From positions 1 to 64,000 of the forward strand of contig CBDVCE010000015.1 of the NCBI GenBank assembly GCA_965372405.1: DNA of 64,000 nt, read 5' to 3'. Numbering within the stretch: position 1 is the first letter of the stretch; each line of letters opens with the position of its first letter. Source of the stretch: Sunxiuqinia sp965372405. Its GTDB lineage: Bacteria; Bacteroidota; Bacteroidia; Bacteroidales; Prolixibacteraceae. Both the position numbers and the translations under genes were made by a program. Of the stretch, positions 53,686 through 62,831 are shown piece after piece. The notes under the pieces are model-generated. The model made no database searches. It was not told the origin of the DNA and saw only the letters and a list, made by a program, of their open reading frames with translations.

Positions 53686-56600
53686 ATGGAAAAAAAACGA
53701 ACCGAAAGTGTCGGACATGGCGGCCTTTCTAAAATTTTAAGAATTATGCGAATTACGGCATTCTTACTTTTTGTTTTTGTGGCTCAGACCTGGGCTATAA
53801 ATTCTTATTCACAACAGACGCGACTAACACTTAATCTTGAACATGTTAAGGTTATGGATGTCCTGAGTAAAATTGAAACAAACAGTGATTTCTATTTCCT
53901 GTTTAATAAGGAAATGGTTGATACTGAACGGAAAGTTTCGATTGATGTTGATAAGCAAAAAATAGGAGAGGTTCTTTCTTATTTATTTGAAGGAACAAAT
54001 GTAAACTATGTGATTAAGGACAGGCAAGTCGTATTAACCACCAAAAGAATGGAGAATGGGGTTGTACTACAGCAACAAAAAATTACTGGGAATGTAACTG
54101 ACTCATCTGGTCAGCCACTACCCGGTGTCTCTATTGTTATAAAAGGTACGACTAACGGTACAATTACTGATTTTGACGGAAACTTTTCACTGGCAGATGT
54201 TTCTGGTGACGCAACCTTGTTATTTTCATTTGTTGGGATGCTAACACAGGAAATCCTTGTTAGTAACCAAACAAATTTCAATATTGTAATGGAAGAAGAT
54301 GCCATTGGCATTGAGGAAGTTGTTGCCATTGGTTACGGTACCGCGAAGAAAAAAGATATTACAGGTTCAATTTCAAAAGTTGCTCCTGCTCAACTTGAAT
54401 TCAGACCAGTTACTTCAGCTGAGGAAGCACTTCAAGGGTGGGTTCCTGGTTTAAATATTGCGCAACGAGCAGGTTCTCCCGGAGAATTGGGTACAGTTTC
54501 AATTCGGGCATTAGGCTCAATTACTGCAGGAACGTCTCCACTCTGGGTCGTTGATGGCTTTCCTACTGATCAACGAAATGCTCAGGCAATAAATCCATCA
54601 GATATCCAATCTATTGAGGTATTAAAAGATGCTTCATCTACTGCCATTTATGGATCAAGGGGAGCAAATGGAGTAATTATTATTACAACAAAGTCCGGTA
54701 AGAAAGGAACTTCCACACTTAATGTCGATATATCTTCCGGGGTTGCGACCTTTGATCACAATAAGCACAATGAGGTCATGAATGCAGAGGAATATGTCCA
54801 ATATCGAAAAGAACAAAATGGTGGTACTATTCCAGATTATATTGCAAATTATTGGGATGGATCAACAAATACAGATTGGCTTGATATGGTAACCCAAAAC
54901 GGAGTATATCAAAACTATGCAATTTCTGCATCTGGTGGTGCTGATAAAGTGAGTTATCTCCTATCTGGTAATTACCTGAATCAGGAAGGAACAATAAAAG
55001 GTGAAGGATATGAAAAATATTCAGCAAGATTAAAAGTTGACTATAAACCTTCGGATAATGTAACTATTGGCTTAAATCTGGCTCCAAATTTATCAAACTT
55101 CGAACGAAACAGTCCAGCCATCGATGGAACAGATTGGTCTTCGTTATATGCACAAGCAATGCTAATGTCACCTCTTGCACCTGTATATAGAGCCGATGGT
55201 ACATTTTCAATGAATTCTGATATTGCAGGTTCTTTGCCAGTTGGAAACCCACTTGAAACGATGAAGAACTATGATAATAATCGTCGACTTTTTAGGATGA
55301 TAGCCGGCTTATATGGCAAATTCGAAATTCTTGATGGGCTAACTTTTATGACTACCTTATCTGCAAATATAGGTAATGATCAATCGGAGACATATTATCT
55401 ACCCACAGTGGGACAGACGGTTCCCATTGGGCTTTCTTCTGTCTCATCATACGGTACAAGTCAGAGTCAGGCAATAGGTTGGTTGAACGAGAATACACTT
55501 AACTATAAAAAAGTGGTGGGTGATCATTCATTTGATATACTTGCTGGTTTTACTCTTCAAAAAAATACAAGTAAGTATGTATCTGCCAGTGTGAGTGAAC
55601 TGCAAGTTCCAGGTATTCGGAATGTGAATATTGGAAATTCAGAAACTCTACAGGGAAGCAATGGTAGTTCTGCAAATTCTTTGGTTTCCTATCTTGCCCG
55701 ACTTAACTACGTGTATAAAGATAAATATTTGTTAACTGGAACAGTTCGAACTGATGGGAGTTCCAAATTTGGAGCAAGTAACAAATATCACACTTTTGGT
55801 TCATTTGCGCTAGGTTGGAGGTTTAGTGAAGAAGGATTTTTGGCGGGTTCTGAATATCTGTCAAATGGTAAGTTGAGGCTCTCCTATGGACAGACAGGAA
55901 GTAATTCTATTCGTGATTTTGATTCAAGAGCTTCAATGAATACACAGCGCCATGCATTTGGCTCTAGTGCTGTGTTAGGGACAGTTCTTGGGCTTCCAGG
56001 GAATGATTTTCTTACTTGGGAAACATCAGAACAGTTTGACATTGGATTGGATTTAGGTTTTATTGATAATCGATTCAATTTGGTGATTGACTATTATAAT
56101 AATAAAACGACCTCTCTACTGCTGACTAAAAATGTTGTTCCCTCCTCAGGCTATTCTTCCTTTTTAACAAATGTTGGAAGCATGAGAAATAAGGGAATTG
56201 AATTTTCATTAGATGCAAGTATTGTAGATACTAAAGACTGGGGATGGTCAGTTGGTGGCAATATGACTATTAATGATCAAGAAATTTTGGATTTAGGAGG
56301 TGATGATCAGATTCTGAATTTCTTTGGAGCTTTAAGAAGAGTTGTTGGAGGTGAGTTACAGCAGATTCAAGGGCCACGCGTAATTAAGATTGCGAGAGAA
56401 GGTGATGATCAATCGGCTCAACCTCTAAAAACACCAGGTGCTTATATTTATGAAGATGTGGATGGAGATGGAAAAATCAGTAATTTTCTGGGTGCTGATG
56501 GACAGTTGATTGGAGATACAAACCTTGATCTCGTTTATGGTCTAAACTCTAAACTAAGATTTAAAAATTTCGACTTAAGTGTATTGCTAAATGGTCAGTC

Positions 56601-57081
56601 GGGTGCTTATGTATATGATTTCTGGCAGATACAAATAGCTGCACCATTCCGAAAAACAAACTTATCAAAAGAATTCTGGTATTCAGGAAGATATGTAAGT
56701 GAATCTAATCCTGGTGATGGTAAAACTCCAGCAGCAAATGGCTTTGATTCTGGTATCGCGACAGTTGCCAGTACTGGAGTTCAAAAAACTGATTATTTAA
56801 GAATTAGGAATGTTACCTTTTCTTACAAATTACCAACAGTATTTTTATCCAAATTTGGTATCTCAAGTGGAAAAGTTTTTACTTCTGTAGAAAATCTGTA
56901 CACTTTCACCAAATTTTCTGGAGGTAATCCAGAGGCTCGGCGGGCTTCAGCCGGAGGTCCCGCATTAATAGGTGGGTCACAAATTAGAGAAGTAACGGAT
57001 GGTCGTGAACTAGGATTAAACAGCCCTCCGGGGTTACCATTGCCTCGTATTTGGACAGTGGGTGCTAACATTAATTTTTAA
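53686..57081 (+). CDS. susC: SusC-like TonB-dependent transporter with STN domain
   Basis: A 1131-residue outer-membrane transporter that imports glycan oligosaccharides with SusD. After an N-terminal membrane-anchor or signal segment (about 20-42) it has an STN domain (LTLNLEHVKVMDVLSKIETNSDFYFLFNKEMV), a CarboxypepD_reg-like domain (GNVTDSSGQPLPGVSIVIKGTTNGTITDFDGNFSL), a plug with the TonB-box region IEEVVAIGYGTAKKKDITGSIS, and a barrel ending in WTVGANINF. The STN domain contacts FecR, so this is a signalling SusC. It overlaps susD by one base. Confidence 0.97.
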   Translation: MEKKRTESVGHGGLSKILRIMRITAFLLFVFVAQTWAINSYSQQTRLTLNLEHVKVMDVLSKIETNSDFYFLFNKEMVDTERKVSIDVDKQKIGEVLSYLFEGTNVNYVIKDRQVVLTTKRMENGVVLQQQKITGNVTDSSGQPLPGVSIVIKGTTNGTITDFDGNFSLADVSGDATLLFSFVGMLTQEILVSNQTNFNIVMEEDAIGIEEVVAIGYGTAKKKDITGSISKVAPAQLEFRPVTSAEEALQGWVPGLNIAQRAGSPGELGTVSIRALGSITAGTSPLWVVDGFPTDQRNAQAINPSDIQSIEVLKDASSTAIYGSRGANGVIIITTKSGKKGTSTLNVDISSGVATFDHNKHNEVMNAEEYVQYRKEQNGGTIPDYIANYWDGSTNTDWLDMVTQNGVYQNYAISASGGADKVSYLLSGNYLNQEGTIKGEGYEKYSARLKVDYKPSDNVTIGLNLAPNLSNFERNSPAIDGTDWSSLYAQAMLMSPLAPVYRADGTFSMNSDIAGSLPVGNPLETMKNYDNNRRLFRMIAGLYGKFEILDGLTFMTTLSANIGNDQSETYYLPTVGQTVPIGLSSVSSYGTSQSQAIGWLNENTLNYKKVVGDHSFDILAGFTLQKNTSKYVSASVSELQVPGIRNVNIGNSETLQGSNGSSANSLVSYLARLNYVYKDKYLLTGTVRTDGSSKFGASNKYHTFGSFALGWRFSEEGFLAGSEYLSNGKLRLSYGQTGSNSIRDFDSRASMNTQRHAFGSSAVLGTVLGLPGNDFLTWETSEQFDIGLDLGFIDNRFNLVIDYYNNKTTSLLLTKNVVPSSGYSSFLTNVGSMRNKGIEFSLDASIVDTKDWGWSVGGNMTINDQEILDLGGDDQILNFFGALRRVVGGELQQIQGPRVIKIAREGDDQSAQPLKTPGAYIYEDVDGDGKISNFLGADGQLIGDTNLDLVYGLNSKLRFKNFDLSVLLNGQSGAYVYDFWQIQIAAPFRKTNLSKEFWYSGRYVSESNPGDGKTPAANGFDSGIATVASTGVQKTDYLRIRNVTFSYKLPTVFLSKFGISSGKVFTSVENLYTFTKFSGGNPEARRASAGGPALIGGSQIREVTDGRELGLNSPPGLPLPRIWTVGANINF

Positions 57082-58604
57082 TGGCAAATGTATTTTTTAT
57101 GAAAAATTATAAATCAAAAGAGATAACGAAACAAGGTTTTGAATATTCTCAAATAAAGATATTTGTTGTTGCATTATTTGTACTATTTAGTTCATGTGAC
57201 AGTTTTTTGGAAGTTACACCAGAAGGACAAATTGATGCCGGGGCTTTCTTTTCCAATCCCGATGAGTTGCTATTTGCGTTGAATGGAGTATATGCCAGTC
57301 AAAGAGGGTTATATTCAGACTTTAGTTATTACAACCTTACAGAATCAAGGTCAGATAATACTACGATGGATCAGACAGATCAGAAAGAACGGGTGGAAAT
57401 TGATACTTTTGAAGAAACACCTGGTAACCTATTGTTGGTAGGAGTTTGGACAAGGCACTATGTTCTTATTAATAATGCAAACACTGTTATTGCTAGGGCT
57501 TCAACAATTCCTGCTGAGACTTCTTCAGATCAAGATTTAATTACCAGAGCTGTAGCAGAAGCAAAATTTTTGAGGGCAATGACTTATTTCTCATTAGCCA
57601 ATATGTGTGGGGGATTACCTTTAAGAACTGAACCTACTACTGACTTTGATAATGCGGTGCTTGAACGGAGTTCTCTTGATGCTACATATGATCTTATTAT
57701 ACAGGATTTGACAGCAGCAGCAGCAGCTCTTCCTACTTCATATGACGGAGGTGTTTTTAACGAGGTCGGTCGTGCAACACGATATGCGGCTTATGCATTA
57801 TTGGGTAAAGTACAGCTACAAAAGGGAAATGCATCAGCAGCGTCAACAGCTTTGCAAGAGGTTGTTGGAAATTATTCACTCTTACCAAACTACTCTTCAA
57901 TTTATGCTGCAGGAAATGATAATACTGCTGAATCTGTTTATGAAGTCAATTTTAATCCTACAAACCAAACAGGACTCGGTTTTAATAATTCATTTATTCC
58001 AGCAAGTGAAGCTAGTCGTTTAGGAATTGTTTCAGGCGGAGCTGGAGGAAAAATTCATACTTTTCCAACAGCTGACTTAATGGGTACTTATGAAACTGGA
58101 GATTTAAGAGCTGCATCTTTTGCGACCTATGATGGAGGTAATTCTACTCACTATATTAGCAAGTTCATAGACCTTGAGGCTGCAGGCGATGGTAGCGATA
58201 TCAATTTGATACCTATCAGATATGCGGATGTCTTATTGATGAAAGCTGAAGCTGATGGTGAAAGTGCGGCTTCTTATGAATTGATTAATAAAGTAAGGCG
58301 AAGAGCTTTTGGTGGTGATTCAGATGTACCTGATCCTACTGTTGATCTTGATGTTTCAAGCTCGGGAACCTTCTTGGGAAAGGTCATGCTTGAAAGAAGA
58401 CGAGAGCTTGCATTTGAAGGACAAAGATGGTTGGATTTGAAAAGATTACCTGAGTCTGATGCTTTGGCAATTCTCAATTCACACATGGCGGCTGAATATA
58501 CTGGTGTACCTACAGTAAAGTCGAACGGATTTTTATATCCAATTCCTCAACAGGAAATTGATGTTTCAGGAGGAGTGATAACGCAGAATCCTGGCTTTAA
58601 CTAA
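57081..58604 (+). CDS. susD: SusD/RagB-like glycan-binding lipoprotein
   Basis: A 507-residue outer-membrane surface lipoprotein (lipobox LFSSC, Cys39 from ATG 57081). It begins with the SusD start SFLEVTPEGQIDAGAFFSNPDELLFALNGVYAS. Tetratricopeptide-like helices follow, and the C-terminus has the conserved RYADVLLMKAEA..., INKVRRRAFG, MLERRRELAFEGQRWLDLKRL and FLYPIPQQEIDVSGGVITQNPGF. It captures the glycan and hands it to SusC. The ATG at 57081 overlaps the SusC stop (TAATG); ATG 57099 is an alternative. Confidence 0.95.
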   Translation: MANVFFMKNYKSKEITKQGFEYSQIKIFVVALFVLFSSCDSFLEVTPEGQIDAGAFFSNPDELLFALNGVYASQRGLYSDFSYYNLTESRSDNTTMDQTDQKERVEIDTFEETPGNLLLVGVWTRHYVLINNANTVIARASTIPAETSSDQDLITRAVAEAKFLRAMTYFSLANMCGGLPLRTEPTTDFDNAVLERSSLDATYDLIIQDLTAAAAALPTSYDGGVFNEVGRATRYAAYALLGKVQLQKGNASAASTALQEVVGNYSLLPNYSSIYAAGNDNTAESVYEVNFNPTNQTGLGFNNSFIPASEASRLGIVSGGAGGKIHTFPTADLMGTYETGDLRAASFATYDGGNSTHYISKFIDLEAAGDGSDINLIPIRYADVLLMKAEADGESAASYELINKVRRRAFGGDSDVPDPTVDLDVSSSGTFLGKVMLERRRELAFEGQRWLDLKRLPESDALAILNSHMAAEYTGVPTVKSNGFLYPIPQQEIDVSGGVITQNPGFN

Positions 58605-58626
58605 TTCGGTGATATATTTGAATATA

Positions 58627-58656
58627 GTGCGGCAGTTAGTTTAATAACTGCCGCAC
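58627..58656 (+). terminator. Stable hairpin after susD
   Basis: GTGCGGCAGTTA (58627-58638) pairs perfectly with TAACTGCCGCAC (58645-58656) around a 6-base loop; the T-run is weak (CATTTTAT). It probably limits transcription into the GH116 gene or stabilises the susCD transcript. Confidence 0.75.
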
Positions 58657-58698
58657 CATTTTATATGACTGATAAATCAATTAAAAGGAAAGACTGTA

Positions 58699-61335
58699 AT
58701 GAAAAATAAATTCTTAAGATTTCGTTTTTTACTGTTAGCAATGTTGTCCATATTGGGAGTAACAGCTCAGGAAAAGATTACAGAATGGCCATTTTTAAAA
58801 TCCTACAAGGGAGAAAAACTTACCGAAGTAGCAATGCCTCTTGGTGGCATCGGAACAGGAACTGTTTCAATCGGAGGTCGTGGTGATTTGCGCGACTGGG
58901 AATTGGGAAACAGAGGTGCCTTAGGCTGGACTCCAGGTGTAAAACTGGTAGAACCTACCATTGCCAATGCTCCCTTCTTTGCGCTTTATTATAAAGAAAA
59001 GGGATTGGAACAAGGTCAAATTCGCCTGCTTGAAGGGCCAATCTCCGAATCAAAATATTACGGAGATTGGGGATGCGATGTGTATAATGCTGGCTTTCCT
59101 CGATTTGAAGAAAATTCATTCAAAGCAGCATATCCACTGGCACAGCTTGATTTTAAACATAAGGATGTCCCGTTGGATGTGAAGTTAAAAGCATTTAATC
59201 CAATGATACCGGGAGATGAAGAAAGTAGCAGTATTCCTGTCGCTGTGTTGACTTATTCAGTGATGAACAAGTCTGATAAAACCATGGAATTCTCCGTTTG
59301 CGGGATGATACCCAATTTTATCGGTATGGATGGCTGGGGAGGAAAGCCCAATAAAAATGAAAATGAATACAGGGAAGATGGTTCAGTGAAAGGATTGTAC
59401 ATGTTTTCAAATGGTGTTGATTCAGCAGATGTAAATTGGGGGACAATGGCACTATCAACCAATTCAAGTGGTAAAGTCACTTATAGAACTTCATGGGCGA
59501 AGTTGGGTTGGAATTGGACATTCCGTGAGTTTATTGATGATATAACCGCTGATGGAGAATTAATTGATCTGGGATTTGATGCTGGAGCTGAAAAATACGA
59601 GGTTTCAGATATCATGAGTGATTTGCTTCAAAATAATGATCGCTACAGTCTGGCAACACCACCAGCAACTTTAGCTGTTAAAGAAGAATTGGCACCGGGA
59701 GAAGAAAAAGAAGTAACATTTTACATTACCTGGCATTTTCCTAATCGTCGTGGTTGGGATCATGGAAATGGGAACTATACGGCTTTTGGAACTAAGGAAA
59801 TTGTTGGAAATTATTACACTACCAAATATGCTGACGCATGGGATGTGGTGTCAAAAGTAAATAAGAAACTTCCTGTACTAGAGAAAAAAACAGTCGACTT
59901 TGTATCCGCTTTCTGTGAAAGTGATATTCCTGAGGTGATCAAAGAAGCTGCCCTTTTCAATTCTACTAATTTACGCTGTCAAACAGTTTTTCAAACGGCT
60001 GATGGATACCCTTTTGGTTTTGAAGGAACAGGAAGTGTGCAGGGTACCAAGTTAGGAGCTGCTAAAAGCTCAGGTTGGGGATTCGGAACGTGTTTCCATG
60101 TTTGGAATTACGAATCTACCATCCCATTTTTATTTGGTGACTTGTCAATGAAATTTAGGGAAGTAGAATTCTTACACGCTACCCATGACAATGGTGCTAT
60201 GAGCCATCGGGTTGGGTTACCACTTAAAGAAAATGGGAAAAAGTTTAAGCATTGGGCTGCTGATGGTCAGATGGGAACATTGATCAAAGTTTATCGTGAT
60301 TGGCAATTGTCAGGCAATGATGAAAAACTGAAAGAGATGTGGCCTTTCATCAAAAAGGCAATGAGCTTTGCATGGACTGGTCCATGGGATCAAAACAAGG
60401 ATGGCGTAATGGAAGGTTCTCAGCACAATACAATGGACATCAACTATGAAGGGCCAAATCCGCAAATGGCAGCATGGTATTTAGGAGCTTTGAAAGCAAG
60501 CACTGAAATGGCTGATTATTTAGGAGACAAAGCTTTTAAGAAGGAATGTGAAGATTTGTTTGAAAAGGGAAGTGTTTGGGTAGATGAAAATCTGTTCAAT
60601 GGAGAATATTACGAGCACATTATTCCGGAAGGGCACAATAAAATTGCTCAGCTTGGAAAAGGATGCTTGGTCGATCAGTTGGTCGGTCAATACCTGGCAC
60701 ACACAACCGGTTTAGGTTATGTGCTGGATGAGAATCATGTAGCCAAAACAATGGAGAGTATTATGAAATATAATTGGGTAGATGATTTTAACAATCACAT
60801 CAATACCTTCCGTAGTTTTGGTCTCGGAAACGAAGCGGGTTTGATTATGGCTTCCTACCCTCATGGCGAACTGCTGGATTTCCCATTTCCGTATTACACC
60901 GAAATCATGACAGGTTTTGAATACAGTACTGCCGTCCATATGATTTATGAAGGGCAGTTGAAAAATGGATTAACTGTTTTTGAAGCAATTCGAAATCGTT
61001 TTGATGGAAAAAAACGTAATCCATTCAATGAAGGAGAATATGGACATCGTTATGCTCGAGCAATGGCAGCTTGGGCTGGTGTAATTGCCTGGACCGGATT
61101 TGAATATTCTGCAGTAACTAAGACGATGAAATTTAATCCAATCAATGGAACTTATTTTTGGTCAAATGGCTATGCTTTTGGTACAGTGAAAATCGACAAT
61201 TCAAATATTGACCTGAAGGTAATTGGGGGTAATTTGTCACTCCTTGAATTCCAAATGAAAGATGGTAAAAAGTTTAAGTTTAAAAAGGATTTTTATTTGA
61301 ATGAAGGAGAGCATTTCAGTTTTATATTGAAATAA
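58699..61335 (+). CDS. GH116 beta-glycosidase
   Basis: An 878-residue secreted protein (signal peptide to VTA-Q, residue 24) related to the glucosylceramidase-type GH116 family. The N-terminal beta-sandwich (LTEVAMPLGGIGTGTVSIGGRGDLRDWELGNRG) leads to an (alpha/alpha)6 barrel. The nucleophile is E472 in CFHVWNYEST and the acid/base is D580 in GSQHNTMDI, both in the expected places. GH116 enzymes act on beta-glucosides, beta-xylosides or N-acetylglucosaminides. It is the last gene of the second carbohydrate cluster. Confidence 0.93.
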   Translation: MKNKFLRFRFLLLAMLSILGVTAQEKITEWPFLKSYKGEKLTEVAMPLGGIGTGTVSIGGRGDLRDWELGNRGALGWTPGVKLVEPTIANAPFFALYYKEKGLEQGQIRLLEGPISESKYYGDWGCDVYNAGFPRFEENSFKAAYPLAQLDFKHKDVPLDVKLKAFNPMIPGDEESSSIPVAVLTYSVMNKSDKTMEFSVCGMIPNFIGMDGWGGKPNKNENEYREDGSVKGLYMFSNGVDSADVNWGTMALSTNSSGKVTYRTSWAKLGWNWTFREFIDDITADGELIDLGFDAGAEKYEVSDIMSDLLQNNDRYSLATPPATLAVKEELAPGEEKEVTFYITWHFPNRRGWDHGNGNYTAFGTKEIVGNYYTTKYADAWDVVSKVNKKLPVLEKKTVDFVSAFCESDIPEVIKEAALFNSTNLRCQTVFQTADGYPFGFEGTGSVQGTKLGAAKSSGWGFGTCFHVWNYESTIPFLFGDLSMKFREVEFLHATHDNGAMSHRVGLPLKENGKKFKHWAADGQMGTLIKVYRDWQLSGNDEKLKEMWPFIKKAMSFAWTGPWDQNKDGVMEGSQHNTMDINYEGPNPQMAAWYLGALKASTEMADYLGDKAFKKECEDLFEKGSVWVDENLFNGEYYEHIIPEGHNKIAQLGKGCLVDQLVGQYLAHTTGLGYVLDENHVAKTMESIMKYNWVDDFNNHINTFRSFGLGNEAGLIMASYPHGELLDFPFPYYTEIMTGFEYSTAVHMIYEGQLKNGLTVFEAIRNRFDGKKRNPFNEGEYGHRYARAMAAWAGVIAWTGFEYSAVTKTMKFNPINGTYFWSNGYAFGTVKIDNSNIDLKVIGGNLSLLEFQMKDGKKFKFKKDFYLNEGEHFSFILK

Positions 61336-61353
61336 AAATAAGTGAGCTTTTTG

Positions 61354-61398
61354 GAAGGTGTGCAGGTCAATTTTTATGATTTGAACACCTTCTTTTTG
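61354..61398 (+). terminator. Terminator of the GH116 gene
   Basis: GAAGGTGT (61354-61361) pairs with ACACCTTC (61385-61392), followed by TTTTTG. The 23-base loop has a short TCAA/TTGA inner pair. It ends shortly before the CGAGTA array. Confidence 0.75.
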
Positions 61399-61415
61399 TT
61401 TTGTCTTCTTTAGGT

Positions 61416-61674
61416 CAAGTAAGTCTGAAATCAGTCCGAGTAACTTTTTTTCACTTCCGAGTAAAACGTAAACCCTGACGAGTAGCATTTCATTGCATAC
61501 GAGTAAGTGAATAAGTCGGGCGAGTAAGTGTTTTTGTAAAACCGAGTAGGGGCAGAACCCAATCGTGTAGGTTTATTATTCAACCGAGTAAGCCAGCACC
61601 CCGTCCGAGTCGCATATTTTTGCAAGCGAGTAGCTTTTTATTGACTTCGAGTAAGGAATTTATCAGTACGAGTA
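61416..61674 (+). repeat. 21-bp-period CGAGTA hexamer array
   Basis: Thirteen consecutive units. CGAGTA begins at 61437, 61458, 61479, 61500, 61521, 61543, 61585, 61627, 61648 and 61669; one-base variants are at 61416 (CAAGTA), 61564 (CGTGTA) and 61606 (CGAGTC). Eleven of twelve steps are exactly 21 bp and one (61521 to 61543) is 22 bp. The 15 bases between hexamers differ in every unit in sequence and composition. The array fills the gap between the convergent GH116 and hypothetical genes. A hairpin and two inverted hexamers 21 bp apart (TACTCG at 61718 and 61739) follow. Confidence 0.93.
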
Positions 61675-61681
61675 AAACAGA

Positions 61682-61712
61682 AAGCATCCGGCGGTTTGCC
61701 GGATGCTTCTTT
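61682..61712 (+). terminator. GC-rich hairpin at the end of the CGAGTA array
   Basis: AAGCATCCGGC (61682-61692) pairs perfectly with GCCGGATGCTT (61698-61708) around GGTTT, followed by CTTTTATG. It works as a plus-strand terminator and marks the point where CGAGTA hexamers switch to the inverse TACTCG (61718, 61739). Confidence 0.8.
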
Positions 61713-61717
61713 TATGC

Positions 61718-61828
61718 TACTCGAACCTATTTTCTTCTTACTCGTGTCGTATCATTCTTGCCCTGCCTTGGAATGAATTTCACTCGGCTTGGTTTTCCTG
61801 CTATTTTTATGTCGCCAGTACGAACTCG
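61718..61828 (-). repeat. Inverted extension of the CGAGTA array
   Basis: TACTCG at 61718-61723 and 61739-61744 are the reverse complement of the array hexamer, 21 bp apart. One-base variants CACTCG (61781) and AACTCG (61823) lie on the same 21-bp lattice with intermediate positions empty. The last two overlap the end of the convergent coding sequence. The two exact copies are convincing; the degenerate ones could be chance. Confidence 0.5.
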
Positions 61829-62507
61829 TATACCCTTTATACCTGGTCTTGTCCTTCCAAAATACGAACTTGCCAGCAGCACGAATCTCATCGGATAGCT
61901 CTTTCATATGCATAAAAGCTTTGTCACGAATAACTTTTGATTCATTTTGTTCAGCTTTGTCTCCATTGGCTTCAGCCAAAAGAGAAGCCATACTATCCGA
62001 GCTATTTCCAGACGTATCCAGCTCAGTTAAATCAAAACTGACTTCAGTTAATGATTCAGGATTCTCTTTTCCAAGAACGGACAAATCATTCAAATCCTGA
62101 ATCATATCAGGGTGTCCGTTTCCGTCGGCAATAGCTGCTACACGTTTCAGTAAAGCTTCATCTTTTCTATAAGCATAGCGCATGGTGTGCAAAAGCCTGT
62201 CGCGCAACTCATAGGCCAATGGCGATTGCTCACTCCATTCTTTTTGTGCTTCCTTTTGTGAGCGAAAATCCTTGTTCCAGATTGATTCGGCTTCACGACA
62301 AGCTCCAATTCGAACAGGAAAATCATCCAGCATTTCCAGTGTTATTCCAGCTGTTGCTAACTTAACAGCATCCTCCAAACACCACTGAAACAGGTTTTCA
62401 TTTTCCTGCAACGCAACATCTACAGGGATGTTTGGTTGTTTAATACTCTCATCTGGAATAGCCTTAATTGTTTCCAACTTGGCGTTGTAATCTTCAACAT
62501 TTGCCAT
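61752..62507 (-). CDS. Conserved hypothetical cytoplasmic protein
   Basis: A 251-residue protein with no signal peptide or transmembrane segment. It is rich in charged residues. Recognisable stretches are KLETIKAIPDESIKQPNIPVDVALQENENLFQW, DFPVRIGACREAESIWNKDF, SPLAYELRDRLLHTMRYAYRK, VAAIADGNGHPDMIQDLNDLSVLGKENPE and the basic C-terminus KFVFWKDKTRYKGYTSSYWRHKNSRK. I recall similar proteins in other Bacteroidota but no named function. The gene converges on the CGAGTA array, whose inverted hexamers reach into its last codons. Functional link to the array is only positional. Confidence 0.8.
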   Translation of the reverse strand: MANVEDYNAKLETIKAIPDESIKQPNIPVDVALQENENLFQWCLEDAVKLATAGITLEMLDDFPVRIGACREAESIWNKDFRSQKEAQKEWSEQSPLAYELRDRLLHTMRYAYRKDEALLKRVAAIADGNGHPDMIQDLNDLSVLGKENPESLTEVSFDLTELDTSGNSSDSMASLLAEANGDKAEQNESKVIRDKAFMHMKELSDEIRAAGKFVFWKDKTRYKGYTSSYWRHKNSRKTKPSEIHSKAGQE

Positions 62508-62831
62508 AATTTGTTAATTTTAAAAATTATTACTCGCCCATATGGGCATTATTTAATACTAGCCTACCAATCGGCAGGCAGGCCGGCAGGTTCTCAGAAA
62601 ACCTGTCGGTTTTTTAATTAATTCTTCAATAATAGAATCTCCCCTTTCTCTTTCGCAACTCTTAAAATCTCTCGCTTTAGGGTGGTATTTCTACTAGTTC
62701 AACACACTAACTAGTTAACATTACACTGCAAAGTATAAAAATTTATTGTAAAATGAAAATTATTAAATTTCTGGTAGATTATTATAAAAATCGCAAATGA
62801 GTTTTGTGCCGTTCTGTACAAGCTTAGTTTG
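62508..62831. other. Intergenic region upstream of the hypothetical gene
   Basis: 324 bp separating two minus-strand genes. It holds the GC-rich repeat/terminator at 62566-62615, a CCCATATGGG palindrome at 62537-62546, and two ACTAGT copies (62694-62699 and 62711-62716). I see no gene. Confidence 0.45.
62583..62615 (+). terminator. Plus-strand terminator between minus-strand genes
   Basis: CCGGCAGGTT (62583-62592) pairs with AACCTGTCGG (62600-62609; one wobble), followed by six T on the plus strand. It overlaps a GGCAGGCAGGCCGGCAGG repeat-like stretch. No plus-strand gene precedes it, so it either ends an unrecognised transcript or is part of a REP element. Confidence 0.6.

Noticed and set aside
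61431..61625. Minus-strand ORF with Thr-Arg every seven residues through the array
   Set aside because: A 21-bp period gives an artificial heptad pattern in any frame. The 22-bp step breaks the register (TR becomes YS), there is no ribosome-binding site, and composition differs from real proteins.
61416..61674. CRISPR array
   Set aside because: The repeat is only six bases, the spacer about 15, and no cas gene is in the window. The fixed 21-bp spacing has no match to known CRISPR sizes.
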